15,220 nucleotides of DNA from Desulfobulbaceae bacterium UBA2262 (GCA_002347185.1 DDXK01000031.1:20085-35304); one strand, 5' to 3'. Counted from the first letter of the stretch, positions 1 to 8,718 are shown. The notes: generated from the sequence alone by a model not told the origin. Numbers and translations are program-made.

Positions 1-723
1 GTCGAAGTCGCCGTCCCAGGCGATGCCGAAATCGGCCTTGTGCTCGCGCACCGCCTGCGCGGTGATGGCCCGGTTTTCCGGGAGCAGCGGGTTGGGCACC
101 CCGTTGGGAAAGGTGCCGTCCGGCTGCCACTGCAAGCGGATGAAGGTAAAGGGCAGCGCCGCCTCCAGCCGGTCGATGACTGGGCCTGCGCAGCCGTTGC
201 CGGCATTGGCCACGATTTTCAGGGGCCTTAAGGCCGTTTTATCGATATAGCCGAGCAGATGCTCGATGTAGGCGGGTTTGTTGTCCAGAGTGCCGAGGCT
301 GCCGGTCCTGGCTGCGCTTATCCTTTTGCCTGCCTCGGCGAGCCGCTCGATTTCGCCAAGGCCGGTGTCGCCGGAGATGGGTCGGGCTCCGCCCCGCACC
401 AGCTTCATGCCGTTGTAGTCGGCCGGGTTGTGGCTGGCGGTGATGATGATGCCGCCTTCCACATCGAGATGAAAGGCGGCAAAGTAGATCTCTTCGGTGC
501 CGCAAAGGCCGAGGTCGATCACATCGACCCCGGCCGCGAGAAAGCCCTCGGCCAGGGACTGGGCCAGGTCCGGGCTCGAGAGGCGGATGTCGTGGCCGAT
601 GGCCACCTTTTTCGGGGAAAAGAGGGCGCTGTAGGCCTGAGCGATGGCAAAGGCCAGCGCCGTATCGAGTTCTTCCGGCACGCGGCCGCGGATGTCATAG
701 GCTTTGAAACAGGGCAGGCTCAT
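1..723 (-). CDS. Phosphomannomutase/phosphoglucomutase, 5' part (runs off window)
   Basis: This is the N-terminal 241 residues of an alpha-D-phosphohexomutase, which interconverts hexose 1- and 6-phosphates (mannose or glucose) for sugar-nucleotide, LPS or exopolysaccharide synthesis in the cytoplasm. The protein begins MSLPCFKAYDIRGRVPEEL, the usual family start with the YDIRG motif. The phosphoserine loop TASHNP is present with the catalytic Ser at residue 97. The metal-binding loop DGDFD is at residues 237-241, exactly at the window edge. Spacing between these motifs fits AlgC-type PMM/PGM. The start is the ATG at 721-723; its Shine-Dalgarno is weak. The C-terminal sugar- and phosphate-binding domains lie outside the window. 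The gene is divergent from the YkgJ-like gene. Phosphoglucosamine mutase (GlmM) is less likely from the N-terminal sequence, but PMM versus PGM specificity cannot be settled here. Confidence 0.92.
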   Translation of the reverse strand, partial: MSLPCFKAYDIRGRVPEELDTALAFAIAQAYSALFSPKKVAIGHDIRLSSPDLAQSLAEGFLAAGVDVIDLGLCGTEEIYFAAFHLDVEGGIIITASHNPADYNGMKLVRGGARPISGDTGLGEIERLAEAGKRISAARTGSLGTLDNKPAYIEHLLGYIDKTALRPLKIVANAGNGCAGPVIDRLEAALPFTFIRLQWQPDGTFPNGVPNPLLPENRAITAQAVREHKADFGIAWDGDFD

Positions 724-850
724 GGCGGTTCCAGGTCAGAAGTCTTTGAAGGAAAGGGCGCTTTCGGGTAGAGTTGGTTTTTGTGGGCCTCAGGGGAAGA
801 GGTCTGCTCTCCCTCGGCGGCCTGCCGCTCAGCAATAAGGACAGGAAAGC
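724..850. other. Divergent intergenic region, no clear promoter
   Basis: This 127-bp gap separates the divergent phosphohexomutase and YkgJ-like genes, so it must hold promoters for both. I could not find a convincing -35/-10 or -24/-12 pair on either strand. The only clear signal is AGGA at 842-845, 5 bp before the ATG at 851. Confidence 0.4.
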
Positions 851-1444
851 ATGGAAACCCCGATTCTGCAACCCCAATTCGCGGCCCGCATGGCCGACCT
901 CTACGCGCAGATGGAGCGAGCCTACGACATCGTGGCCCGGCAGCTCGATTTTTCCTGCGAAGGCTGCCCGGACAACTGCTGCGATTCCTATTTTCTCCAC
1001 CATACCTATGCGGAGTGGGCCTATCTCTGGGTGGGGCTCATGGCGCTTGCCCCCGCCCGGCGCAAACTCCTGGAAAACCGGGCCGCCGACTATGCGGCCG
1101 CGAGCCTCGAAGCCCTGGAAAGGGCGGAGCAGCCCCGGCTCATGTGCCCGCTGAACGAGGAGGGCCGCTGCAGCCTCTACAGGCACCGGCTGATGATCTG
1201 CCGGCTGCACGGAGTGCCTTCGAGCCTCACCTTCCCCAATGGGCAGATCAAGAAATTTCCCGGCTGCTTCCGCTGCCAGGAGCTGGTGGCCGGCCGGCCC
1301 GCGGTGCCGACGGTGGAACGCGCCCCCCTCCTGCGCGGCCTGGTCGCCCTGGAGCAGGAGCTGCTTGGCGACCAGCAGGGGCAGCTGCCCAAGGTGAAGA
1401 AGACCATCGCCGACATGATCCTCCTGGGGCCGCCACGGCTCTGA
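851..1444 (+). CDS. YkgJ-like Cys-rich protein (putative Zn/Fe-binding)
   Basis: This 197-aa cytoplasmic protein has the cysteine pattern of the YkgJ/UPF0153 family, predicted to bind zinc or an iron-sulfur cluster; no reaction is established for the family. Visible cysteines are C36-x2-C39-x3-C43-C44 near the N-terminus, C99 and C107 in CPLNEEGRC, C117 in the ICRLHG segment that matches the family's 'CR..G', and a further C139-x2-C142 pair. There is no signal peptide and no membrane segment. The C-terminal 50 residues are helical and charged. The start is supported by an AGGA-type Shine-Dalgarno 5 bp upstream. The phosphoesterase starts 19 bp downstream, so the two are probably co-transcribed. 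The family call is moderately secure; the function is unknown. Confidence 0.7.
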   Translation: METPILQPQFAARMADLYAQMERAYDIVARQLDFSCEGCPDNCCDSYFLHHTYAEWAYLWVGLMALAPARRKLLENRAADYAAASLEALERAEQPRLMCPLNEEGRCSLYRHRLMICRLHGVPSSLTFPNGQIKKFPGCFRCQELVAGRPAVPTVERAPLLRGLVALEQELLGDQQGQLPKVKKTIADMILLGPPRL

Positions 1445-1463
1445 GGCGCGGCAAGGGGAGCGG

Positions 1464-2120
1464 ATGAGGGACGGAAAAATCTTTGCCATCGGCGACATCC
1501 ACGGCTGCGCGGACAAGCTCCGTACCCTGCTGGCCAGGCTGCCTTTTGATGCCGGGTGCGACACCCTGGTCACCCTGGGCGACTATTTCGACCGTGGCCC
1601 CGGTGCCCGGGAGGTGCTGGACCAGCTCTGCCGGCTGCGGGCGGAAGGGGTCCGCTTCGTGGCCATCATGGGCAACCACGAATATCTGCTCCTCGAATAC
1701 CACCGCAGCAAGGATCCGGCCCTGCTTCCCTATCTGCGCAGGCTCGGCCTGGAAAAGACCCTGGAGAGCTACGGCGGCGCCAGTCTGGCCGTTCTCGGCG
1801 ATCTTTCCTTCCTGCCTGCCGAGCACCGGGCCTTTCTCGACTCCCTGCTCCCCTACTGGGAAACCGAAGAGTACATCTTCGTGCACGCCGGCCTCCGCTT
1901 TGATCAGCCTCTAAACGAACAGGATATCTCCGATCTCTGTGAAGTGCGGGAGCCCTTTCTTTCCGAGGAGCGCGACTACGGCAAGCGTATCATCTTCGGC
2001 CACACCCCTTTTGCCACTCCGCTTATCACCCCCAACAAGATCGGCATCGACACCGGCGCCGCCTACGGCAACCTCCTCACCGCCGTGGAGCTGCCGAGCC
2101 TGCGCTTTTATCACGCCTGA
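1464..2120 (+). CDS. PPP-family serine/threonine-type metallophosphoesterase
   Basis: This 218-aa calcineurin-like phosphoesterase carries the full PPP signature in order: GDIHG (D11, H13), GDYFDRG (D40, D43, R44), GNHE (N71, H72), HAG (H141) and GHT (H180). These residues bind two metal ions and the substrate phosphate. The length and motif spacing match bacterial lambda-phosphatase/PrpA-like enzymes, which dephosphorylate phosphoproteins or, in some members, dinucleoside polyphosphates (ApaH). The ORF lacks ApaH-length C-terminal sequence, so a protein phosphatase is preferred, but the substrate is not determinable. The Shine-Dalgarno AAGGGGAG lies 3 bp before the ATG. It follows the YkgJ-like gene by 19 bp and overlaps the converging dikinase-like gene by 10 bp. 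Confidence 0.88.
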   Translation: MRDGKIFAIGDIHGCADKLRTLLARLPFDAGCDTLVTLGDYFDRGPGAREVLDQLCRLRAEGVRFVAIMGNHEYLLLEYHRSKDPALLPYLRRLGLEKTLESYGGASLAVLGDLSFLPAEHRAFLDSLLPYWETEEYIFVHAGLRFDQPLNEQDISDLCEVREPFLSEERDYGKRIIFGHTPFATPLITPNKIGIDTGAAYGNLLTAVELPSLRFYHA

Positions 2121-4711
2121 GCGGCGGAAGGGGCCAGACCTGCCAGGGCGTAGTCGCCGGCCATGAACGCCTCCGCCACCGTGGTGATCTTGGCGTCGTC
2201 GGTCATGAAGGCGTCGAGCAGACGGGTGAAGCCCAGGATTTTTCCCACCATCACCAGCTTTTCCTCGATTGCCTCCCGGCTTGCGCCCTGCAGCGAGGCG
2301 TTGACCAGATCCTCCCGAACATCGACCAGGAAGCCGTAGTTCTCGAAGATCTCGCCGATGCACAGGGCCCGGCGGCGCCGGCGTTCGAGGCTGGTGCCGC
2401 CGCCCTTGAAGCGGAACTTGATATGGTTGCTGCGCGCAGCCGGCGAGGCGACGGCATCGATCATGATGAAGTGGAAATCCATGCGGGCGTTCATATTGCA
2501 GTAGTCGCGGCTGACGATGCAGTAGTTGGGCATGCCGATGGGCCGTTCCGATTTCTGGTCGGTGAGGAAGGAGGACATCACCGAGCCCATGGGCGCCCCG
2601 CCCGGCGGCGGGCCCCAATGCAGGCCAGGGGTGGTGATTCCCTGCCAGAGGGCCTGGAAGGGGCGGGAGATCACGGTTTCCGGCGGGATGCGCCGCCGGC
2701 GCGCCCCTTCCGTTGGCGCAAGCCCCCCGCCCATGTCGATGACGCTCAGGAAGAAGGGAACCGGCGAGTCGACGGCATGGACGGCGGCAAGGTTTTTTTC
2801 CAGCATCTCGTCGCCGGCCTCAAACATGGCCAGCACCCCTTTTTCATGGACAAAGCGGACGATGTCGTGCAGGGAGCGGCATTCGAGAATGGAAAAGGTC
2901 GGCCCGTAGGCATCGGTGAGGTTGAGGGCGGTGACCAGGGCCTGCAGTTCCTGGTAGAGGGGCGGCAGGCTCGGCTTGGCGGCCTTGGCGGCGGGGGCCT
3001 GTTGCCAGGCAGCCAGGGCGGCGGCGATTTCCTCGCTGCTCGCGGCATAGACCTTGCCGTGGCTCGCATCCACGGTGAGCCATTGGCTTGCTTGCAGCTT
3101 GCGGCTTGCATCGCTCGGTCCGCAGATCAGGGGGGTCTGCTGCTCGCGGGCCACGCAGGCCAGGTGGTCGGCCGGGCTGCCCAGGTCAACCAGCACCGCG
3201 GCGACCTGGCCCAGGAGGTTGGCCGCATCGACAAAGCTCTGGTGCATGACGAGCACCACCGGCTCTGAAGGGATATTTTCCAAATCCCGCTTGTTTTTTA
3301 TGAGCAAAGCCCGGCCGGTGGCCCGGCCCGCCGAGGCGCTGATCCCTTCGGCAAGGGGTGTGGTTTTCGCCTGCCAGCCGTCGCTTTTCCGGCTGCCCAG
3401 GGTGGTGAGGGGGCGCATCTGCAGGATGACGGGCTGGCCGCTTTTGTCCAGAGCCCACTCGAGATCCTGGGGCAGGCCTTCTGCCGCCTCCAGCCTTTTC
3501 CCCCAGGAAGCAAGGACCTGCAGGGTCTCCTCGCCCAATACCGGTTTTTGCCGTTCTTCCGGCGGCAAATCGTGCCAGCCAAGACCGCCGTCCTCTTTGC
3601 AGATGAGAAAGCGCTCCTTGTCGGCGATGGTGGAGCGCTGCCAGTCCACGCTGCCGTCGGGCCGGACATGGTAGATATCCGCGGCGGCGCTGCCGGCAAC
3701 CGCGGCCTCGCCCAGGCCGAAGACCGCGCTGATCAAACTGAGATCGCTCTCCGGCTCCTGGGGGGAGCGGCTGAGCAGAATGCCTGCGGCGGTCGCCTCC
3801 ACCATCTCCAGGCAGAGGACGGCCATGTCGAAGCGCAGGGGGTCAAGGCCGGCATTGAGCCGGTAGGAGAGGCTGCGGACGTTGAAGTTGCTGGCCACCA
3901 CCTCCTTGAAGGCGGCCAGGAGCTGCTCGTCGTTCGTGACATTGAGTACCGAGCTGAATTGGCCGGCAAAGGAGTGCTGCCTGCCGTCTTCGCTGATGCT
4001 GCTGCTGCGCACGGCCAGGGCCTTGCCCGCGGCCAGAAAAGATTCTGCCGCTCTGGTGAGTTCTGCCGCCAGGCTGGGCGGCAGTGGCGCTGACTTGATC
4101 AGCTCCTGGGCCTTCCGCGCTGTTTCCGGGGCAATGCTCTCCTCATCCCGGACGCTGTGGCGGGCCAGGAGGTGGACCAGCTTCAGAGAAAGGCCTGCGT
4201 GGTCAAGAAAGGTCCGGCAGCCCGCCAAGGTAACAACAAAGCCGTCCGGCACCCGGAATCCGCCGGTTTTTTTGAGGCCGGCCAGGCTGGCGGCCTTGTT
4301 GCCGGTCATCACTTTCAGGGCAGGGGTGATGCTCGCCAGCGGCAAGGTGGAGGGGACAGCTTCCTGCGCAGGTCCGCTCAGTTCCTTGAGCGGAGCGGCC
4401 AGGGCCTCGCCGAGCCGTTCCTGCACACCCCAGAGGCCCCGGTACTTGCCGCGGCTCAAGTTTTCCAGGCGGTCGATCATTTCGCCGGTTTCACTGAGCA
4501 GCTTTTTGATGAGGCGGGCCAGATTTGTCGGGTCGCTCTGCAGCCTGAGCAGGATTGCGATCTCGGTGAGGCAGTCCACCGCCCGGTTGTTGCTGGCCAG
4601 CAGCGAGCGGAACACCTGGTAGCGGGCGGTGAGGAGGTTTTTGGCCGCAACCTGCCGCTGCTCCCGGCCTTCCTGCAGTTTGCCGAGCTGTTTTTTGAGC
4701 CATCCCCGCAT
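2111..4711 (-). CDS. PEP/pyruvate-dikinase-like protein 3 (ATP-grasp + phospho-His domain)
   Basis: This 866-aa protein is the third of three paralogues. Residues 1-120 are helical and charged. A PEP/pyruvate-binding ATP-grasp domain (about 130-435) shows the glycine loop TGNKAASLAGL, AVRSSS with R235 followed by SFAGQ, and the end motif DLEWA...ILQMRP. A PEP-utiliser mobile domain follows (about 455-560), with the presumed phosphorylated His516 in GSPADHLACVARE. Residues about 580-866 form the paralogue-specific C-terminal domain (CRSLHDIVRFVHEK at 611-624, VIDMGGG at 657-663). The C-terminal PEP-binding barrel of real PEP synthases is not seen. This copy is the most divergent: YHFNVVDAY of its sister reads FHFIMIDAV, and GDLV reads EDLV. 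It starts 5 bp after the upstream paralogue's stop with a weak AAGGGA ribosome site. A phosphotransfer enzyme or a regulatory pseudoenzyme are both possible. Confidence 0.85.
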   Translation of the reverse strand: MRGWLKKQLGKLQEGREQRQVAAKNLLTARYQVFRSLLASNNRAVDCLTEIAILLRLQSDPTNLARLIKKLLSETGEMIDRLENLSRGKYRGLWGVQERLGEALAAPLKELSGPAQEAVPSTLPLASITPALKVMTGNKAASLAGLKKTGGFRVPDGFVVTLAGCRTFLDHAGLSLKLVHLLARHSVRDEESIAPETARKAQELIKSAPLPPSLAAELTRAAESFLAAGKALAVRSSSISEDGRQHSFAGQFSSVLNVTNDEQLLAAFKEVVASNFNVRSLSYRLNAGLDPLRFDMAVLCLEMVEATAAGILLSRSPQEPESDLSLISAVFGLGEAAVAGSAAADIYHVRPDGSVDWQRSTIADKERFLICKEDGGLGWHDLPPEERQKPVLGEETLQVLASWGKRLEAAEGLPQDLEWALDKSGQPVILQMRPLTTLGSRKSDGWQAKTTPLAEGISASAGRATGRALLIKNKRDLENIPSEPVVLVMHQSFVDAANLLGQVAAVLVDLGSPADHLACVAREQQTPLICGPSDASRKLQASQWLTVDASHGKVYAASSEEIAAALAAWQQAPAAKAAKPSLPPLYQELQALVTALNLTDAYGPTFSILECRSLHDIVRFVHEKGVLAMFEAGDEMLEKNLAAVHAVDSPVPFFLSVIDMGGGLAPTEGARRRRIPPETVISRPFQALWQGITTPGLHWGPPPGGAPMGSVMSSFLTDQKSERPIGMPNYCIVSRDYCNMNARMDFHFIMIDAVASPAARSNHIKFRFKGGGTSLERRRRRALCIGEIFENYGFLVDVREDLVNASLQGASREAIEEKLVMVGKILGFTRLLDAFMTDDAKITTVAEAFMAGDYALAGLAPSAAQA

Positions 4712-4716
4712 GCCGG

Positions 4717-7248
4717 CTAGTCCCTTGCCCCGCTCTGCTCTTCCTTGATCGCGGAGAGAAACTGCAGGAAGAAGCGTTCGATCGCCGCTTCATCGCGCAT
4801 CTGCACGTCAAGCTGGCGGGTAAAAGAGATCAGCTCGCCCAGGCGGATCAGCACCCGCTCCATCTGGAGGAGGTCCAGGTTTCGCGCCTTGGCGATCACC
4901 AGGTCGCCCTTGCGGTCCACCTTGAAGTAGAGGCCGGAGAGAATGGCGCCGAGCAGGCGGGCCCGCCATTCGCGTTTGCTTTTCTCGGCCAGGCCGCCGA
5001 CAAAGCGGAAGTAGATGTAGTTGTTGTCCGCCTCCGCCGACATGTAGGCGTCCACTACATTGAAGTGATAGCCGAGGCGCAGACTGAGGTTGCAGTAATC
5101 TTCGGCAATGATGCCCAGGTTGTCCCCGGGATAGGAGCTGCCGCCGATGAGGGCCATGGGTTTGCCGATGCCGGAGAGGATATCCCGCACGCCCAGGGCC
5201 ACCGGTTCCCTGGCGGCCTCGCTTTCTTTGAGAAAGCCGGTAAGGATGGCGGCCAGCGGTCGGCTGTTCAGCATCTTAAGGGAGAGCTCCCCGGTCTTGG
5301 GCGCCGTGTCGGCAATGCCGGCACCGATATCGATGACCCGCAGCTTCAGGGGAGTGGGCAAATGTACCGGCCGGCTCTGCAGGCCTTTTTTTCCGCCCTG
5401 GTCGGCATGGAAATGGATCAGGCTGTCGATGGCCTTTTCATGGGCGAAGCGGAGGATGTCGTGGAAGGTTCGGCAGTTTTCCGCCATAAATTCCGGAGCC
5501 GTGGGATCGACAAGGGTGATGGGCGCCACCCAGCGCAGGAGTCGGCGCAGGATCCGGAGTTCGGTGGAGGCCCGGTAGGAGTTTTCTTCTGCGGCCTGCA
5601 GGCGGACCAGCCCTTCGATGATCCCTTGATAGATCTGCTTGTTTTCCACATCAACGGTGATCTCGCTGCCGTCGGCAAGGAGCCTGGTGGCCTCGCCGGT
5701 GCCGAAAAGGGCCGGGGTCCGGTATTCCCTGGCAATGGTGGCGAGATGGCCGGTGGGGCTGCCGACATCGGTGATGATCGCCGCGGCCCGCCAGACAATG
5801 GGGCTGAGCTGTGGGCTGGGGAAGCGGGCCACGGCAATGGCGCCCACCGGAAAGGCGGCAGGGTCGGTGTTCTGGTCCACCTGCACCACCGTGCCCGCGG
5901 CAATGCCCAGTTGGGCCACCTGGCCTTTGCCGCGCATGAGCGGGGCGGCCGCTGTCAGTTCCGCGGCCAGTTCGCCGGGCAGGGGCGGCGGCTTGGCAGG
6001 CAGGGAAAAGGGGCGGCTTTGCAGGATAACCGGTTCGCCGGTCAGCGCCCATTCGATGTCCTGGGTTTCGCCAAAGGCCTTTTCCAGCAACATGGCGATT
6101 TCCGCCAGCTTGCCCAGCTCCTTGCTGGTAAGGAAGGCTGAGCCGCGGCGCAGGCCGCTGGGCAGGATATCAAGGGGGGCTTTGCGGGGAAAAGAGTCCT
6201 CGCAGGCAACAAGCTCACTTTCCAGCGGGGCAAAAGGCCAGGTTCGGCTGACCAGATAGCGGTCCGCTGGTTTGCTGCCCTCCACCAGGGCTCGGGCCGC
6301 CCCGCGCACCGCCGTGATCAGGAGCTGGTTTTTCTCGGGCGCTTCGGGGTTGCGGCTGTAAGTCACCCCGGCGACCCTGGCCTCGATCATGGGCTGCACC
6401 CCCACGGCCATGGGCACCTCCCGGCTGTCTGCCCCAGGGCCGAGATACTCCAGGGCTGCCACGGAAAAACGGGAGGCGAGCACCTGCCGATAGGCGTCAA
6501 GCACTGCGGAAAGCTCCGGCCGCACCGCAAGAACAGAATGGAATTGGCCGGCAAAGCTCCTGGTTTCCGCATCCTCGCCCACGCCGCTTGAGCGGACGGC
6601 AAGCAAACTCTCGCCAGCAAGCCGCTGGCAAAGAGCGCTCAGCGCATCCTGCACCGCGGCCACCAAGGCCTCGGGGAACCGCGCCTTGGCAAGGAGGGTG
6701 GCGATCCGCTCGCTGCGCTCCTTGCTGCTGCTCGTGGCATCGCTGCCGATATCGTCGATGGCGGCAAAGAGGCCGTTTTCCTCCATGAAGAGGCGGTAGG
6801 CTGCCGCGGTGATGGCAAAGCCGTCGGGCACCCGCAGATGCAAACGGTTGCGGATCTCGCTTAAGGTGGCGTTCTTGGCGCCGACCAGCTCCTCGAAATC
6901 ACTGTTGATCAGCTCATAGGCAAGGGTGAGGCTGCGGTCGTAGGGGCCGGTGTACTCGGCGGCCAGCACCGCGAGTTTGCCGGCAATCTCTTCGTAGCGC
7001 TCATAGAGGGCGAGGTAGCGGTCAGAAGCCAGGCTGTTTACGCAGTAGACCACTTCCCGGACCAGCTCGGCAAGCGAGGCCACCGCTTCGGAAAGGAACT
7101 TCCGGTCAAAGACATATTCACCGGAAAGGGCCCCCTCCATATGGCCGATTTTTTCCAGCACCGCGTTGTTCAGGGAGAGAAGCCGGCGAAACTGCTGAAA
7201 GGAGGCCGCAAAGGCGGCGTTCTCCCCGCTTTTGCCCGAAAGGCCCAT
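4717..7248 (-). CDS. PEP/pyruvate-dikinase-like protein 2 (ATP-grasp + phospho-His domain)
   Basis: This 843-aa paralogue has a helical N-terminus (1-115), an ATP-grasp PEP/pyruvate-binding domain (about 118-416; loop GAKNATLSEI, AVRSSG with R219, SFAGQ, and the end motif QDIEWA...ILQSRP), and a swivel domain (about 430-545) with presumed phospho-His501 in GSPTGHLATIARE. The shared C-terminal domain (about 560-843) carries CRTFHDILRFAHEKA (592-606), VIDIGAG (638-644), YCNLSLRLGYHFNVVDAY (718-735), YIYFRFVGG and FTRQLDVQM. All core ATP-grasp and His features are kept, so autophosphorylation on His is plausible. The absence of a PEP-binding barrel argues against a simple PEP synthase or PPDK. 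The start at 7246-7248 follows GGAGGG and lies 6 bp after the histidine kinase stop. Tight spacing to both neighbours implies co-expression with the two-component genes. Confidence 0.87.
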   Translation of the reverse strand: MGLSGKSGENAAFAASFQQFRRLLSLNNAVLEKIGHMEGALSGEYVFDRKFLSEAVASLAELVREVVYCVNSLASDRYLALYERYEEIAGKLAVLAAEYTGPYDRSLTLAYELINSDFEELVGAKNATLSEIRNRLHLRVPDGFAITAAAYRLFMEENGLFAAIDDIGSDATSSSKERSERIATLLAKARFPEALVAAVQDALSALCQRLAGESLLAVRSSGVGEDAETRSFAGQFHSVLAVRPELSAVLDAYRQVLASRFSVAALEYLGPGADSREVPMAVGVQPMIEARVAGVTYSRNPEAPEKNQLLITAVRGAARALVEGSKPADRYLVSRTWPFAPLESELVACEDSFPRKAPLDILPSGLRRGSAFLTSKELGKLAEIAMLLEKAFGETQDIEWALTGEPVILQSRPFSLPAKPPPLPGELAAELTAAAPLMRGKGQVAQLGIAAGTVVQVDQNTDPAAFPVGAIAVARFPSPQLSPIVWRAAAIITDVGSPTGHLATIAREYRTPALFGTGEATRLLADGSEITVDVENKQIYQGIIEGLVRLQAAEENSYRASTELRILRRLLRWVAPITLVDPTAPEFMAENCRTFHDILRFAHEKAIDSLIHFHADQGGKKGLQSRPVHLPTPLKLRVIDIGAGIADTAPKTGELSLKMLNSRPLAAILTGFLKESEAAREPVALGVRDILSGIGKPMALIGGSSYPGDNLGIIAEDYCNLSLRLGYHFNVVDAYMSAEADNNYIYFRFVGGLAEKSKREWRARLLGAILSGLYFKVDRKGDLVIAKARNLDLLQMERVLIRLGELISFTRQLDVQMRDEAAIERFFLQFLSAIKEEQSGARD

Positions 7249-7254
7249 GGTTTT

Positions 7255-8718
7255 TTATCCCTCCGTGGCCGCAGTGAGCGGCAGGGTGATGCGGAAGGTG
7301 GTGCCGAAGCCCTCTTTGCTCTCCACGGCAATGTCGCCCTGGTGGTCCTTGATAATGGCGTAGCTCAAGGAGAGGCCCAGGCCGGTTCCCTCGTTCTTGG
7401 TGGTGAAGAAGGGGTCGAAGATATGGGCCAGCAGCGCGGCCGGGATGCCGGCGCCGTTGTCCCTGATGGTGATGAGCGCTTCTTTTTCCTCTGCCGCCAC
7501 CCGCATCGCCAGAAGGCCGCCCGGCTGCATGGCCTGGACGGCGTTGAGCATCATGTTGACCAGCACCTGCTGGAGCTGGTGGGGGTTGCCGGTAATCCAC
7601 ACCGGCTGTTCCGGATGCTGGTAGTCGCAGGTCACCCCGCCCAGCCGGAACTGGTTGCGGACCAGGGTGATGGAGTCGGCCACCAGCTTGACCAGATCGA
7701 CGCTTACCGTGACGTTGGCCTTGCGGGAGCGGGAGAATTCAAGCAGATGATGCACCACCTCCCGGGCCCGGTCCGACTGGACCAGGATATCGCGCACCAT
7801 GTCCAGCCGCTCGCTGCAGGCCAGGTTGGGCAGGTCTTCGAGCAGGACTTCGGCGGTGAGGGAGATGTTGTTCAAGGGGTTGTTGATCTCATGGGCGATG
7901 CCGGCGGTGACCTTGCCGATGGCCGCCAGCTTCTCCGACTGGACCAGCTGTTCCTGCTTGTGGTTGAGGGCCTGCAGCATGCGGTTCAGCGAGTTGACCA
8001 GTTCCACGCCCTCCACCGAGCAGCTGACCGCCGCATTGACCGGGATGGAGCTCATCTTGCCCTGCTTGATCTGGGCGGCGGCATCGCGGATCGCTTCCAG
8101 GGGACGCATGATCCAGCCCATCAGATAATAGATGAGGACGCCGCCCACCAGCACGGCCAGGGCGAGGATCAGCGCCGCGGTTTTCTGGTAATTGGCCACC
8201 TCCCGCTCCACCCGGATGCGGGCCAGGGTATCCATTTCGAAGATCTGCCTGGTGATGTCCTGGCCATGCTTGCGCAGCCTCCCTTCGAGCACCTTCTTGC
8301 TGCGCAGGGGCAGGTCCTCTGCCATCAGCCGCCGGGAGATGGACTCGTACTTGCTCAGCTCCTCATCGTAAAAGGATTGCAGCGCTTTTTCGTTTCCCGG
8401 TAGAAATTTTTTTGCGGTGGCGATGGAGGCGCGGACCTGATCGATATAGTCCAGGGCGCTCATCAGATCCGTGGGGTTGTTGGAGAGAAGATAGTTCTTC
8501 TCGTAGCGCCGCACCTCAAGGACATACTGGTTCAGCTCGTAGAAGGATTCGATGATCCGGATCTTGTCCTCGATGCGCCACATGGCGTAGATGGCCGAGA
8601 CGGTGGCGATGATGCCCAAAACCGAGACCAGGGTGAGGGAAAGGATCAGCTTGCCCCGGATGGAACGGGGCAGGGGCAGGCAGGCGCACTCCTGACTGGC
8701 GGGGGATTCCATCTTCAC
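7255..8718 (-). CDS. Membrane-bound sensor histidine kinase
   Basis: This 487-aa two-component sensor is anchored by TM1 (about 23-46) and TM2 (about 181-201). They flank a roughly 135-residue extracytoplasmic helical sensor region containing RRYEKNYLL, a pattern typical of helical-bundle (4HB/HBM-like) ligand domains. A HAMP linker (about 197-255) leads to the HisKA dimerisation helix with phospho-acceptor H276 in GIAHEINNPLNNI. The HATPase domain follows, with N box VNMMLNAVQAM (N392), G1 DNGAGIP (420-426), F box FDPFFTTK and G2 GTGLGLS. All catalytic motifs are intact. The start is a GTG at 8716-8718 overlapping the receiver gene's stop by 4 bp; an in-frame ATG two codons later (8712) is an alternative. 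The signal sensed is unknown. The adjacent receiver is the obvious partner. Confidence 0.93.
   Translation of the reverse strand: MKMESPASQECACLPLPRSIRGKLILSLTLVSVLGIIATVSAIYAMWRIEDKIRIIESFYELNQYVLEVRRYEKNYLLSNNPTDLMSALDYIDQVRASIATAKKFLPGNEKALQSFYDEELSKYESISRRLMAEDLPLRSKKVLEGRLRKHGQDITRQIFEMDTLARIRVEREVANYQKTAALILALAVLVGGVLIYYLMGWIMRPLEAIRDAAAQIKQGKMSSIPVNAAVSCSVEGVELVNSLNRMLQALNHKQEQLVQSEKLAAIGKVTAGIAHEINNPLNNISLTAEVLLEDLPNLACSERLDMVRDILVQSDRAREVVHHLLEFSRSRKANVTVSVDLVKLVADSITLVRNQFRLGGVTCDYQHPEQPVWITGNPHQLQQVLVNMMLNAVQAMQPGGLLAMRVAAEEKEALITIRDNGAGIPAALLAHIFDPFFTTKNEGTGLGLSLSYAIIKDHQGDIAVESKEGFGTTFRITLPLTAATEG

Noticed and set aside
700..712. TTGAAACAG near the phosphohexomutase start as a fourth activator site
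   Set aside because: It is a single half-site inside coding sequence (FKAYD region) with no facing half and no nearby -24/-12 element.
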